From contig NZ_LT593974.1 in assembly GCF_900086985.1 (NCBI RefSeq), forward strand, positions 2,232,001 to 2,296,000: DNA of 64,000 bases, in the 5' to 3' direction. This document shows, piece after piece, positions 30,022-37,772 of the stretch. How positions within the stretch are numbered: the first letter of the stretch is position 1; the number at the start of each line of letters is the position of its first letter. Source of the DNA: Halomonas sp. HL-93 (lineage in GTDB: Bacteria > Pseudomonadota > Gammaproteobacteria > Pseudomonadales > Halomonadaceae). The translations under genes were made by a program, and so were the position numbers. The notes under the pieces are model-generated. The model worked only from the letters and a program-made list of their open reading frames with translations. It was not told the origin of the DNA and did not search any database.

Positions 30022-30633
30022 TCAAGCCCGTAACGGCAGCGCTGCGCCAATGGCCATGAACACTCCCCCGCAAACGCGATTAAACCCTCGCCCGGCCCGT
30101 TCTAACCAATGCCGAATACGGCTAGCGGCGCTTGCCAGAATGAACTCTGCCAAAAATTCCGTCATCACAAAGGTCGCCGCCATAATGACAAACTGGTGCA
30201 CTAGGCTGTTTTGCGGGTCAAGGAATTGCGGTAAGAAGGCGCTAAAGAACAGCAACACTTTGGGATTGGTAATCGACGCAAGCGCCCCCTGGCGAAAAAG
30301 CGACCAACCACTGGTCACCATTTCGTCAGGATGCGCTGTCGTGGAAATTGGCGGTGAGCGCCATACCTGAATGCCAAGCCAAACGAGATACGCGCCCCCT
30401 ACCCACTTCAGAATGGAAAGCCACATAACCGACGACTTGATCAGTGCCCCAATACCAAACATGCAAAGGGCGATAACGATGACAAAGCCTATTGCGCCGC
30501 CTGAAATAGTAAACAGCGTCTTGCGACTTCCGTGAAGCACCCCATGCGTCAGCGCGAGAAGCCCATTGGGACCTGGCGACAGCGACAAGCCGACACAGCT
30601 GACGAGATAGATAAACCACATATCGAACTGCAT
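30022..30633 (-). CDS. LysE/RhtB family exporter, second copy
   Basis: A 203-aa six-helix exporter of the LysE/RhtB family. The N-terminus carries LSLSPGPNGLLALTHGVLHGSRKT (the SPGPN signature) and the middle SITNPKVLLFFSAFLPQFLDP. Its sequence is clearly different from the paralogue at 20660-21295, so it is not a recent duplicate. The start at 30633 is supported by GGAGAG upstream. The substrate is unknown. Confidence 0.92.
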   Translation of the reverse strand: MQFDMWFIYLVSCVGLSLSPGPNGLLALTHGVLHGSRKTLFTISGGAIGFVIVIALCMFGIGALIKSSVMWLSILKWVGGAYLVWLGIQVWRSPPISTTAHPDEMVTSGWSLFRQGALASITNPKVLLFFSAFLPQFLDPQNSLVHQFVIMAATFVMTEFLAEFILASAASRIRHWLERAGRGFNRVCGGVFMAIGAALPLRA

Positions 30634-31396
30634 TGAATCTCTCCTGGATGCCCGCTGACACGCGCCCACAAAATACCAGCGACCGCTGCCTGCTATGGGG
30701 CAATCCTTACACAACTAGCCGATGAAATGCACTTTTCGACAGCGCGGCTGCGACTGGCTTATGCGTCGCTCGTTGTGTTCCTGTGCATCTCGGGAGAGCG
30801 TACACTCTCTACAAACCGGTTTACCGGAGAGCTCCACCAGCTGGCCTCAGGGTTCTGAGCCAAACCACAGAGGATGGCACTATGGCTCAATCAAAGCGGT
30901 TCACCCTGGACAGGCTGCGCTTTGCTTTCAGTCGGCTGAACGAGCGTCTGTGGGTCAAGCCACTGATGCTTTGCGTGCTTTCTATTGGTGGCACCTTCAT
31001 CGCCATGCTCGCTGACGATATGGGGCTATCTAGTGTGCTGCCCGATATCACCCTGGAGTCTGTCGAATCGCTACTGACCATCATGGCGTCCAGCATGCTG
31101 GTGATTGCGACATTTGCGGTGGGGTCCATGGTGGCCGCCTACGCCTCTGCCAGCACCGGGGCCACTCCCCGCTCCATACCGCTGGTTATCGCCGATGACG
31201 TCACCCAGAACGCATTGTCTGCGTTTATTGGCGCCTTCATTTTCAGTATTGTGTCCCTTATAACCCTCAAGAACGACATGTTTGACGCTGCAGGCCGGTT
31301 TGCCATCTTCGCTCTGACGCTTTTGGTGTTTGCCATTGTCATCATCACGTTCGTTCGCTGGGTGGACAGAATCGCCCGGCTGGGCAAAGTGTTGAA

Positions 31397-31400
31397 TACC
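31397..31400. repeat. Left copy of the TACC target site duplication
   Basis: TACC directly precedes the left IS end. The same four bases follow the right end at 32605-32608. Four-base duplications are known for the IS407 group of the IS3 family. Confidence 0.85.
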
Positions 31401-31412
31401 CGACGTCACCCC
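31401..31412. repeat. Left terminal inverted repeat of the IS
   Basis: The sequence CGACGTCACCCC is the perfect reverse complement of the right end at 32593-32604. Beyond the 12-bp core the ends keep AGTAGC and TTTAGAGTC in common, with one indel. Confidence 0.85.
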
Positions 31413-31467
31413 CTGATTGAGTAGCGCTACACTTTAGAGTCCGATCCTATGGGTAAGGAGATTGGAC

Positions 31468-31731
31468 ATGAAGAAGCGTTTCAGCGAAGAACAGATCATT
31501 GGCTTCTTGGCCGAAGCCGAAGCGGGACTGCCCATCAAAGAGCTATGCCGTCGGCACGGTTTCTCAGAAGCCAGTTACTATCTATGGCGGAGCAAGTTTG
31601 GCGGCATGAGCGTCCCCGATGCCAAGCGACTCAAAGAACTCGAAGCCGAAAATGGACGCTTGAAAAAGCTGCTCGCGGAGTCGCTACTGGAGATGGAGGT
31701 CACTCGCGAGGCGCTGAGAAAAAAGTGGTGA
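31468..31731 (+). CDS. IS3-family OrfA, helix-turn-helix protein
   Basis: An 87-aa protein beginning [19 protein letters not shown] with a helix-turn-helix ([24 protein letters not shown]), followed by a leucine-zipper-like coiled coil ([23 protein letters not shown]). It binds the IS ends and joins OrfB by ribosomal frameshifting. The ATG at 31468 sits 7 nt after AAGGAG. Its stop TGA at 31729 overlaps the start of the OrfB frame. Confidence 0.95.
   Translation: MKKRFSEEQIIGFLAEAEAGLPIKELCRRHGFSEASYYLWRSKFGGMSVPDAKRLKELEAENGRLKKLLAESLLEMEVTREALRKKW
31719..31725 (+). promoter_or_regulatory. Programmed -1 frameshift site A6G
   Basis: The heptamer A AAA AAG lies in the orfA frame exactly as the X XXY YYZ rule needs, six bases before the orfA stop. 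A -1 slip joins the OrfA coiled coil (ALRKK) to OrfB ([11 protein letters not shown]) and gives the OrfAB transposase. The G-rich bases downstream could form a stimulatory structure, not tested here. Confidence 0.8.
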
Positions 31732-32588
31732 GCGCCCCGGCACGCCGAGACGTGGTGCGCTTTATGGTGTCACGTGGCCTGAGTGAGCGCAGAGCGCTCC
31801 GTGTCATTCGTATGAGTGCCAGTGCATTGCGCTACCAGCCAGCCCCTGACCGCAATGAGACATTGCGTGAACGCATTGTTGCCTTGGCACACCGGCATCG
31901 TCGCTATGGCGCTGGCATGATCTACCTGAAGCTGCGTCAGGCCGGAGAGCCGGTCAATCACAAGCGTGTTGAGCGTCTGTATGCGGAAGCTCGCTTGCAG
32001 GTGAAGCGTCGCAAGCGCAAGAAGGTTCCCATGTCTGAGCGAAAGCCACTTGGTCGCCCTGGGGGTGCCAATCAGGTCTGGTCAATGGATTTTGTGTTTG
32101 ACCGGACGGCAGACGGACGAGTGATAAAGAGCCTCACGGTTGTCGATGACGCCACCCATGAAGCCGTGGCGATCGTGCCTGAACGTGCCATTAGCGGACT
32201 GTTTTTAACACGTATTCTGGATCACCTGGCCCTACAACGTGGCCGACCGAGCGCCATTCGTACGGATAATGGAAAGGAGTTCTGTGGGCGCGCCATGCTG
32301 TCATGGGCGCATCTACGTGGCGTTGCCCTGTTTTTAATCGAACCTGGAAAACCCAACCAAAACGCCTACATCGAATCGTTCAATGGGCGCTTTCGAGATG
32401 AATGCCTAAATGAGCATTGGTTCACCAGCCTTCAACACGCCCAGGTTGTCATCGAGGCATGGCGGCGGGAGTACAACGAAGAAAGACCGAAGAAGAGTCT
32501 TGGAGGGCTGACACCGTCAGCCTATGCCGAGCAACTGGTGGTAAAACACGATAAAGTTATTTCTGACTCTAAACCCGGGTGCTACTGA
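31725..32588 (+). CDS. IS3-family OrfB, DDE transposase domain
   Basis: The catalytic part of the transposase, about 287 aa, normally made as a fusion with OrfA. It has an HTH_21-like region ([25 protein letters not shown]) and an rve integrase core with the DDE triad: Asp in [10 protein letters not shown], Asp in [10 protein letters not shown] and Glu in [21 protein letters not shown]. The C-terminus ends with [21 protein letters not shown]. The coordinates start at the GTG just after the frameshift site; independent translation from GTG 31725 or 31728 is possible. No stop or frameshift damages it. Confidence 0.95.
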   Translation: MVSAPARRDVVRFMVSRGLSERRALRVIRMSASALRYQPAPDRNETLRERIVALAHRHRRYGAGMIYLKLRQAGEPVNHKRVERLYAEARLQVKRRKRKKVPMSERKPLGRPGGANQVWSMDFVFDRTADGRVIKSLTVVDDATHEAVAIVPERAISGLFLTRILDHLALQRGRPSAIRTDNGKEFCGRAMLSWAHLRGVALFLIEPGKPNQNAYIESFNGRFRDECLNEHWFTSLQHAQVVIEAWRREYNEERPKKSLGGLTPSAYAEQLVVKHDKVISDSKPGCY

Positions 32589-32592
32589 AGAT

Positions 32593-32604
32593 GGGGTGAC
32601 GTCG
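32593..32604. repeat. Right terminal inverted repeat of the IS
   Basis: The sequence GGGGTGACGTCG, complement of the left end, is followed by the second TACC copy (32605-32608) of the target duplication. Confidence 0.85.
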
Positions 32605-33483
32605 TACCATTGAGAAAGCGGAAAAAGCCGCAGGCGACGCACTGAACCGTCGCCGACATGCGCCTTCGCTCGGCGCTTTGACAGCTTCCCCGCATCAGGC
32701 TGCTCACAAGGGCGTCCATGTGTGTTCTTCAAAAGTGGGCTATGTCCAGCATATCGACCTGGAAACATTACAATCCTGCGCTGAAGCGCACGACTGCCGC
32801 GTGACGGTAGCGGCTCTGCCGGGCACCTTTGTGCATACGCACTTCCCGCTGCTTTCCATCGTGGGCGACACTCAACCAGGCACGACGCTTGAGACCGAGG
32901 CGTTCTCCAGCGCCTTCACGATTGGCTCAAGCCGTACCTTTGAAGATGATCCACGTTTCGGGCTTCTTGCGTTGTCCGAAATTGCCGACAAAGCGCTGTC
33001 GCCGGGCATCAATGATCCGGGAACCGCGATCAACGTCATTGGCACACTGGTGCGACTGTTTACACTTTGGCAGTCCCCCATTGATAAAGACGAATTACAG
33101 GCGATCACCTATGACCGTATATCAGTTCCAGAACTGGTGATCGACGATCTGTTTGACGATGCCTTTACAGCCATTGCCCGTGACGGCGCGGGTACGATTG
33201 AGGTTTCAATTCGATTGCAGAAAGCGCTGTGTGCGTTGGCCGCGGCAGATGACCAGGCGATGGCGACGGCCGCCAAAAAACATTCAAGGAGGGCACTGGC
33301 CCGTTCAGAAAGCGTCATGTCGCTTCAGGATGATATCGATGCGGTGCGCAAAACTGCTGAGTTTTCGGCTGTGTAAAAGCAGAACAACAGTTTATCCGTG
33401 TTATCGGATGTGCCATAAAAAAATCTACACAACCGCTATTCCATAACGGAATCTTTATCGCTGCTCATAGCTTTGTTTGTCTC

Positions 33484-34428
33484 CTACGCGGGCCACAGAG
33501 CAAAGATATAAGCTCCGTAAAGAAAGAGAAGCAAACCACCCTCAAGTCGATGAAGAAGCCGCCCCGTATAGAGTAAGGGAATTAGTATGACTGTGAACAC
33601 AATCATTGTCGCATAATCCAGTGTCGATATACCTGCCGCGCTTAACGGTGAGATAAGCGATGATAGACCCAGTATCCCAAGAATATTGAATATATTTGAA
33701 CCAACAATATTGCCTATCGCGATATCGGGTTGCTTACGGAAAGCAGCAACAATAGAGGTAGCCAATTCCGGCATGCTGGTGCCTGCAGCCACAATAGTTA
33801 GCCCAATAACTGCATCACTTACCCCGAAGTCCTTGGCCAAGTTGATGGAATGCTCCACCAGCAGACTAGACCCAATCACCAGCACTGCAAGACCGCCTAA
33901 GATGAATAAAATATCTACTATCCAATGCCGCGAAACTACTGGTGTTAACGGATCGCTCGGGGTAGCAATAGTGGTTGTTTCTTTGCGAGCCAGGACAACA
34001 TTCACCCAGGTGTACGCGACAATTCCCACGAATAGTAGTCCGCCCTCAAAACGACCTAGCGCCTGATCCAATAGGAAAAATACCAATATAAGGGCCACCC
34101 CGAGGGCAATGGGTGCGTCTATTTTAATGATTTTCCGATGAACAGGAATCGGACATACCAGAGCCGTTAGACCGAGAATAAAAGCGATATTAAAGATATT
34201 CGAACCCACTACGTTCCCAACTGCGATATCACCTTGCTGCGAAAGACCCGCTTTGACGCTTACGACCAATTCTGGCGAACTGGTACCAAACGCTACAACC
34301 GTCAGTCCCACTATCAAGGGGCTTAGCCCAGCTCGCAACGCCAGTGTAGTGCTTCCTCTGACAAGCCCCTCGGCACCAACGAAGAGCAGCACAAGTGAAA
34401 AGACAATAAATACATAGTCAGTGATCAT
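33484..34428 (-). CDS. Calcium/sodium antiporter, CaCA family
   Basis: A 314-aa inner membrane cation antiporter of the CaCA family (YrbG type) with two repeated five-helix halves. The alpha-repeats are seen as VGLTVVAFGTSSPELVVSVKA and IGLTIVAAGTSMPELATSIVA, each with the GTSxPE ion-binding motif, and the companion segments GNVVGSNIFNIAFILG and GNIVGSNIFNILGILG. It exchanges Na+ or K+ for Ca2+. The ATG at 34428, behind AGGT, is preferred to a TTG 8 codons upstream. In a halophile it may serve sodium or calcium homeostasis. Confidence 0.93.
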   Translation of the reverse strand: MITDYVFIVFSLVLLFVGAEGLVRGSTTLALRAGLSPLIVGLTVVAFGTSSPELVVSVKAGLSQQGDIAVGNVVGSNIFNIAFILGLTALVCPIPVHRKIIKIDAPIALGVALILVFFLLDQALGRFEGGLLFVGIVAYTWVNVVLARKETTTIATPSDPLTPVVSRHWIVDILFILGGLAVLVIGSSLLVEHSINLAKDFGVSDAVIGLTIVAAGTSMPELATSIVAAFRKQPDIAIGNIVGSNIFNILGILGLSSLISPLSAAGISTLDYATMIVFTVILIPLLYTGRLLHRLEGGLLLFLYGAYIFALWPA

Positions 34429-34734
34429 CTTTTTACCTATCCGCTTGAACAAATATTATTTATGTATGCTCGACGACTACGAACAGTCATAACTTTATGC
34501 TGCACGCTAGCGGTCTAGTCACTAGAAACGTATAAATTTATTAAAATTCAGCGTAAAAATGCCAATCAGCGCTTGTGCTTCATGATACTGATAAAAAGGC
34601 TACTGTTGTTGATGCCATAGCCGATCAGCGTCAAGCAGCGACTTTTAACAACCTTAGCACAACGTAAGCATGATTTGAGTCATTCATTGACCTCTACTCG
34701 ATGGAGTATCATGCAATAAACGGCTCTACTTGCA
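34429..34734. other. Non-coding stretch before the recombinase remnant
   Basis: About 300 bp, rather A/T-rich, with no convincing gene on either strand. It probably contains the promoter of the antiporter gene near its start. I see no repeat or RNA gene. Confidence 0.5.
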
Positions 34735-34911
34735 TCGATCTATGGCACGCACACAATGCGTCGCACCAAAGCTTCGCTGATTTACAGCCGCACGATAAAT
34801 TTGAGAGCGATGCAACTGCTCCTGGATCATACGAAGCTTGAAAGCCCTGTCAGATACCTTGGGATAGAGGTAGATGATGCTTTGGAAATGGCAGAGCAGA
34901 CGGAAGTTTGA
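34735..34911 (+). pseudogene. C-terminal remnant of a tyrosine recombinase
   Basis: The final 58 codons of a tyrosine site-specific recombinase, without a usable start: SIYGTHTMRRTKASLIYSR, NLRAMQLLLDHTKLES and VRYLGIEVDDALEMAEQTEV. The TH-x-MRRTKA segment corresponds to the HxxR box and LLLxHTxLESTxRYLG to the region with the catalytic tyrosine (here VRYLG). Everything upstream is lost. A second, differently damaged copy lies at 46268-46540 in the same orientation, about 80% or more identical over the last 25 codons. Confidence 0.88.
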
Positions 34912-35000
34912 TGTCGTCAAATAACAGTCTAAACGAGGCTGCCTTTATTCGGCCAAGAGCGAAGTTCAGCCTGCTGGATAACTATTGCCAATCCCTCAAC

Positions 35001-36206
35001 CTATTCCACTCCCTTGTGGCACATTACCACCCGGTTCCTACCGCCACGCTTACCATCGTAAAGCATCTGATCCGCTCGCGTGATTAGGGATTCGAGGTCG
35101 ACTTCCTCAGCGTTTGCTACAGCGATACCGATAGTTACGCTTGGGCATAGCACCCCCATTTCTTCCTTTAACGGCAGCTCTGCCACCTCCTTTTTCAAGC
35201 GCTCCGCCACAACCTGAGCGTCATCAGGGCCGGTATTCGGAAGGGCCACCACAAATTCTTCACCTCCGAAACGCCCTATCACATCCGTGGGGCGGAGCGA
35301 TTGCGCACAAACCTCCGCAATCTTGGCTAAAACCCAGTCGCCGTGACTGTGGCCCCAGGTATCGTTGATTCTCTTAAAATGGTCCACATCGATCATGAAA
35401 AACCCAAACGGCACCTTTTCCAATTGTGATCGCTGTAATAGCGCTTCGGCCAGGCTCATGAAATGGCCGCGATTATTAAGCCCCGTCAGCGCATCCCGCT
35501 CGGCGACCACCCGAAGCTGCTCTTCCAGCGATCTCCGATGCGCGATTTCCTTGTGAAGTTGGTGGTTTTGATCACGCTCTTCATGAAGCAATGCATACTG
35601 CTTGCGCTGCAGGCTTTCCAATCGCAGCAAGGCACAGAACCCCACTACATTGGTCATAATCAATAACAGCGCTATGCGAACCGTCCCTACTGATCCAATC
35701 TGCGCAAACAGCACGGCAGCGATCATAAAACCAATATTCAAATAGAGGCTGGCAAACGTTACGACGGTCAGCAGATTGGGAATCAGAAGATAGAATGCGA
35801 TGGTGGCGACCACAACCGCTGTTACCTGAGTAGGGAGGCTCTCAGGGCGCAAAGGAACAATCAAAATGATACCCGTCGCCAGTATCCATAGCGGCAAAGC
35901 GTGCAACCAGACTCGGTATGTGCGCCCTTCCCAGCGCCTAATCGCAAAGGCCACCAGAAGGCACATGCTCACCACCACAATGCGCATGGCCAGCAGCAGA
36001 TAAAACTCCCGGGTGAGGCCCAGCAAGTAATAGTCTGAAATCGCAAACATGCCAAAAACTAATGCCGCGATGCTCAAGGCAAGGCTGTACTCAAACCTCA
36101 CGCTTTCCAGGATAGACCGGCGATACATCAACTCGCTGCCGACATCGCAAAACTGGCCCGTTAGCCAATGCACCTGATACCGCTTATCTTGTAACGACAA
36201 AGCCAC
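35001..36206 (-). CDS. Membrane diguanylate cyclase, GGDEF domain
   Basis: A 401-aa membrane protein with six to seven N-terminal helices (residues about 35-210), a short coiled coil (LLHEERDQNHQLHKEIAHRR) and a C-terminal GGDEF domain. The active-site motif is RFGGEEFVVALPNTG, and FFMIDVDHFKRINDTWGHSHGD contributes metal and guanine contacts. An RxxD inhibitory site (RPTD) lies five residues before GGEEF, so product inhibition by c-di-GMP is expected. It should convert two GTP to c-di-GMP in response to a membrane or extracellular signal. The sensor region matches no named domain that I can recognise. Confidence 0.92.
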   Translation of the reverse strand: MALSLQDKRYQVHWLTGQFCDVGSELMYRRSILESVRFEYSLALSIAALVFGMFAISDYYLLGLTREFYLLLAMRIVVVSMCLLVAFAIRRWEGRTYRVWLHALPLWILATGIILIVPLRPESLPTQVTAVVVATIAFYLLIPNLLTVVTFASLYLNIGFMIAAVLFAQIGSVGTVRIALLLIMTNVVGFCALLRLESLQRKQYALLHEERDQNHQLHKEIAHRRSLEEQLRVVAERDALTGLNNRGHFMSLAEALLQRSQLEKVPFGFFMIDVDHFKRINDTWGHSHGDWVLAKIAEVCAQSLRPTDVIGRFGGEEFVVALPNTGPDDAQVVAERLKKEVAELPLKEEMGVLCPSVTIGIAVANAEEVDLESLITRADQMLYDGKRGGRNRVVMCHKGVE

Positions 36207-36778
36207 AAACTCCCTGAGTAACGCGGCAATTTCTTATTGTTCAGCAAGCAGCAAGGGCCGCCAATCTGATTGGCTCGCTGGAGTAACAATGTAGGTGATC
36301 ATACGCGCCTAATTTCTACATACGATACACTGCAAAAGCCGAATGCGCGTGGGCCAGTTTTGCACATTTTACCCACCGGTCAATGATGCGCGCTACTATC
36401 CTTTGGCACTGATGAGAGTGCTTTTTTGGGGCGCGATTTTACGGTGATAGTACAGAAAGCTAGCGGCCAGAAGCGGGCTTTTAGACGACACTGATATAAC
36501 GCCAGTTATAAGCGGCCGAGTGAATGAGGTCCGGCACACGTAGTGCGCGGGCTTCATGGTTTTTATACTCATTGAGCTCAATTTTCTGCACCTTATTGAG
36601 CTTTAGGAAATGCTCTAACATCATATTGTGCCCCGATGCCGATAATTGAACTTTCCGGTATTTTTTTGGGTTTAGCTTCTTTCCGGAACTTCACGTCGAT
36701 GAGTGCGCGAACGGGTAGAGAATCTGGTGAGTTAAACGACATCCCGCCCCATTGGAGCCGGAATGCCGTTATGTTACA
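36207..36778. other. Non-coding region with an integron-like relic
   Basis: Almost 570 bp without a credible gene. Around 36464-36500 it has CGGCCAGAAGCGG and ACACTGATATAACGCC, closely matching the sequence at 46578 beside the last attC site, and continuing into GCCAGTTATAAGCGGCC, which resembles one half of an attC. The rest shows no recognisable element. Confidence 0.55.
36464..36499. repeat. 36-bp repeat, copy 1
   Basis: A 36-bp sequence starting CGGCCAGAAGCGGGCTTTTA, also found at 46578-46613 with about 28 of 36 matches. A shorter match (TTCGGCCAAGAGCG) lies at 34949, just after the first recombinase remnant. Confidence 0.65.
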
Positions 36779-37240
36779 TCATTCGGTTTCCAGCGCGTCT
36801 ATAGGCTCTTCAAAAGCGATAAACAATACACAGTCTTCGTCGGAACGACAGTGCGTGACATGAGCCAGTTTGGGCGGGCCATAAGCGTAAGTACCCGGTC
36901 TCAGAATCACCGGCTCCTGCCCGTCGTAATCTACCTCCATTTCACCGGCGACCAACACCATACGCTCAGCGGAGTGATGCCAGTGATGGTCGGCAGTGGT
37001 TTTAGCGGGGAGCCGGAAGAAAACGTCGGCATTATGGTCTTCCGGATCGCCCTGCAGAACAGCCAGACCACAGCCTTCGGGCATAAATTCTGGACAGGGG
37101 CCCCATTGAAGCTCCTCGTCGTCAAGGTTCCATATAAAGGCCCGATCGTCAGCATACGATGGTATTGTGACCAGCAGTGGGCCAGCGAACAACAGGGAGA
37201 ATAGAGCCCTCAGAATGGTTACTTTGGTCTGAATAAACAT
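36779..37240 (-). CDS. Secreted cupin-domain protein
   Basis: A 153-aa periplasmic or secreted protein. The N-terminal signal peptide (about 30 residues, cleavage after PSYA) is followed by a single cupin barrel with the metal-binding motif HHWHHSAERMVLVAGEMEVDYDG and the second motif GTYAYGPPKLAHVTHC. There are four cysteines (CPEFMPEGC and CRSDEDC), possibly forming disulfides. The start at 37240 has GGAGAAAAATC upstream. It lies 60 bp downstream of the haemoglobin gene on the same strand and probably shares its mRNA. The substrate is unknown. Confidence 0.85.
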   Translation of the reverse strand: MFIQTKVTILRALFSLLFAGPLLVTIPSYADDRAFIWNLDDEELQWGPCPEFMPEGCGLAVLQGDPEDHNADVFFRLPAKTTADHHWHHSAERMVLVAGEMEVDYDGQEPVILRPGTYAYGPPKLAHVTHCRSDEDCVLFIAFEEPIDALETE

Positions 37241-37300
37241 GATTTTTCTCCGTTTAGTTAGTTCCGATATGTGCGGTACATCGTCGACCGACACTTCAGC

Positions 37301-37669
37301 CTATATGTGAACGATTTCCTCCTTGAGCGAATAGGCAATACCCAGAACTTCGTTGCAGACCGGGCCGGAATATTCCATCTCGTTCATCGCCTGCATGATG
37401 TCGTCAATCACGGCCAGGTATTCGGCCGCGCTTACGTTCATCCCGGTGTGAGTTTCAATCATCGACCGACCGGTGTATTCCACGGGTCCGCCAGTACCGG
37501 CCGCAATGAACTCTTTGACTTTCTCACGCGCATGGTCAATTGCCTCTTCATCGAGCACCCAATATCGTGGACCGACAATGTCACTCTCGAGGTGAAGTTC
37601 GACGATCCGGTTTACGAGTTTGTCAATACCGTTGAGACCGCCGAGTCTGTCGAAAAGGGTGTCACTCAT
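37301..37669 (-). CDS. Group I truncated haemoglobin
   Basis: A 122-aa truncated haemoglobin of group I (TrHbN). The proximal haem ligand is His74 in RSMIETHTGMNVSAAEYLAV, and the start FDRLGGLNGIDKLVN and the segment AAGTGGPVEYTG match the family. At the position of the usual tyrosine B10 (about residue 26) I see Val or Glu in NRIVELHLES, so the distal pocket seems unusual. The ATG at 37669 has GGGAG upstream. The protein could bind O2 or NO. It is followed by the cupin gene and divergent from the TPR gene. Confidence 0.85.
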   Translation of the reverse strand: MSDTLFDRLGGLNGIDKLVNRIVELHLESDIVGPRYWVLDEEAIDHAREKVKEFIAAGTGGPVEYTGRSMIETHTGMNVSAAEYLAVIDDIMQAMNEMEYSGPVCNEVLGIAYSLKEEIVHI

Positions 37670-37772
37670 GTCAAGATACTCCCTGTTGAATAAGTTTTCG
37701 GTTAGATGCGCCTTGCACCTACGCATAAATGCGTGACAATCCTTGTTACAACCACAACAAGAGGGTTGAGCG

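Larger units (their letters stand above)
31401..32604 (+). mobile_element. IS3-family insertion sequence, 1204 bp
   Basis: A complete IS3-family element inside the DUF2254 gene. Its ends are defined by the inverted repeats CGACGTCACCCC (31401-31412) and GGGGTGACGTCG (32593-32604), flanked by TACC on both sides. Similarity between the ends continues inward through an AGTAGC...TTTAGAGTC block. It carries overlapping orfA and orfB with a slippery A6G heptamer, the standard IS3 layout. The length (about 1.2 kb), the 4-bp duplication and the transposase type fit an IS407-like group. Everything needed for transposition appears intact, so the element may still be active. Confidence 0.93.
30882..33376 (+). 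pseudogene. DUF2254 membrane protein interrupted by an IS
   Basis: A DUF2254 family membrane gene cut in two by an insertion sequence. The 5' part (30882-31400) encodes residues 1-173: a start behind AGAGGA, several membrane helices and the ending GKVLNT. The 3' part (32609-33376) encodes 255 more residues from IEKAEKAAGD through RRRHAPSLG, CSSKVGYVQHIDL and ALSPGINDPGTAIN, typical of the soluble domain. Removing the element and one copy of the 4-bp duplication rejoins GTG TTG AAT ACC to ATT GAG AAA in frame, giving a 428-aa protein. The rest shows no other damage, so the insertion is probably recent. Function is unknown; the family has a transmembrane channel-like region. Confidence 0.92.
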
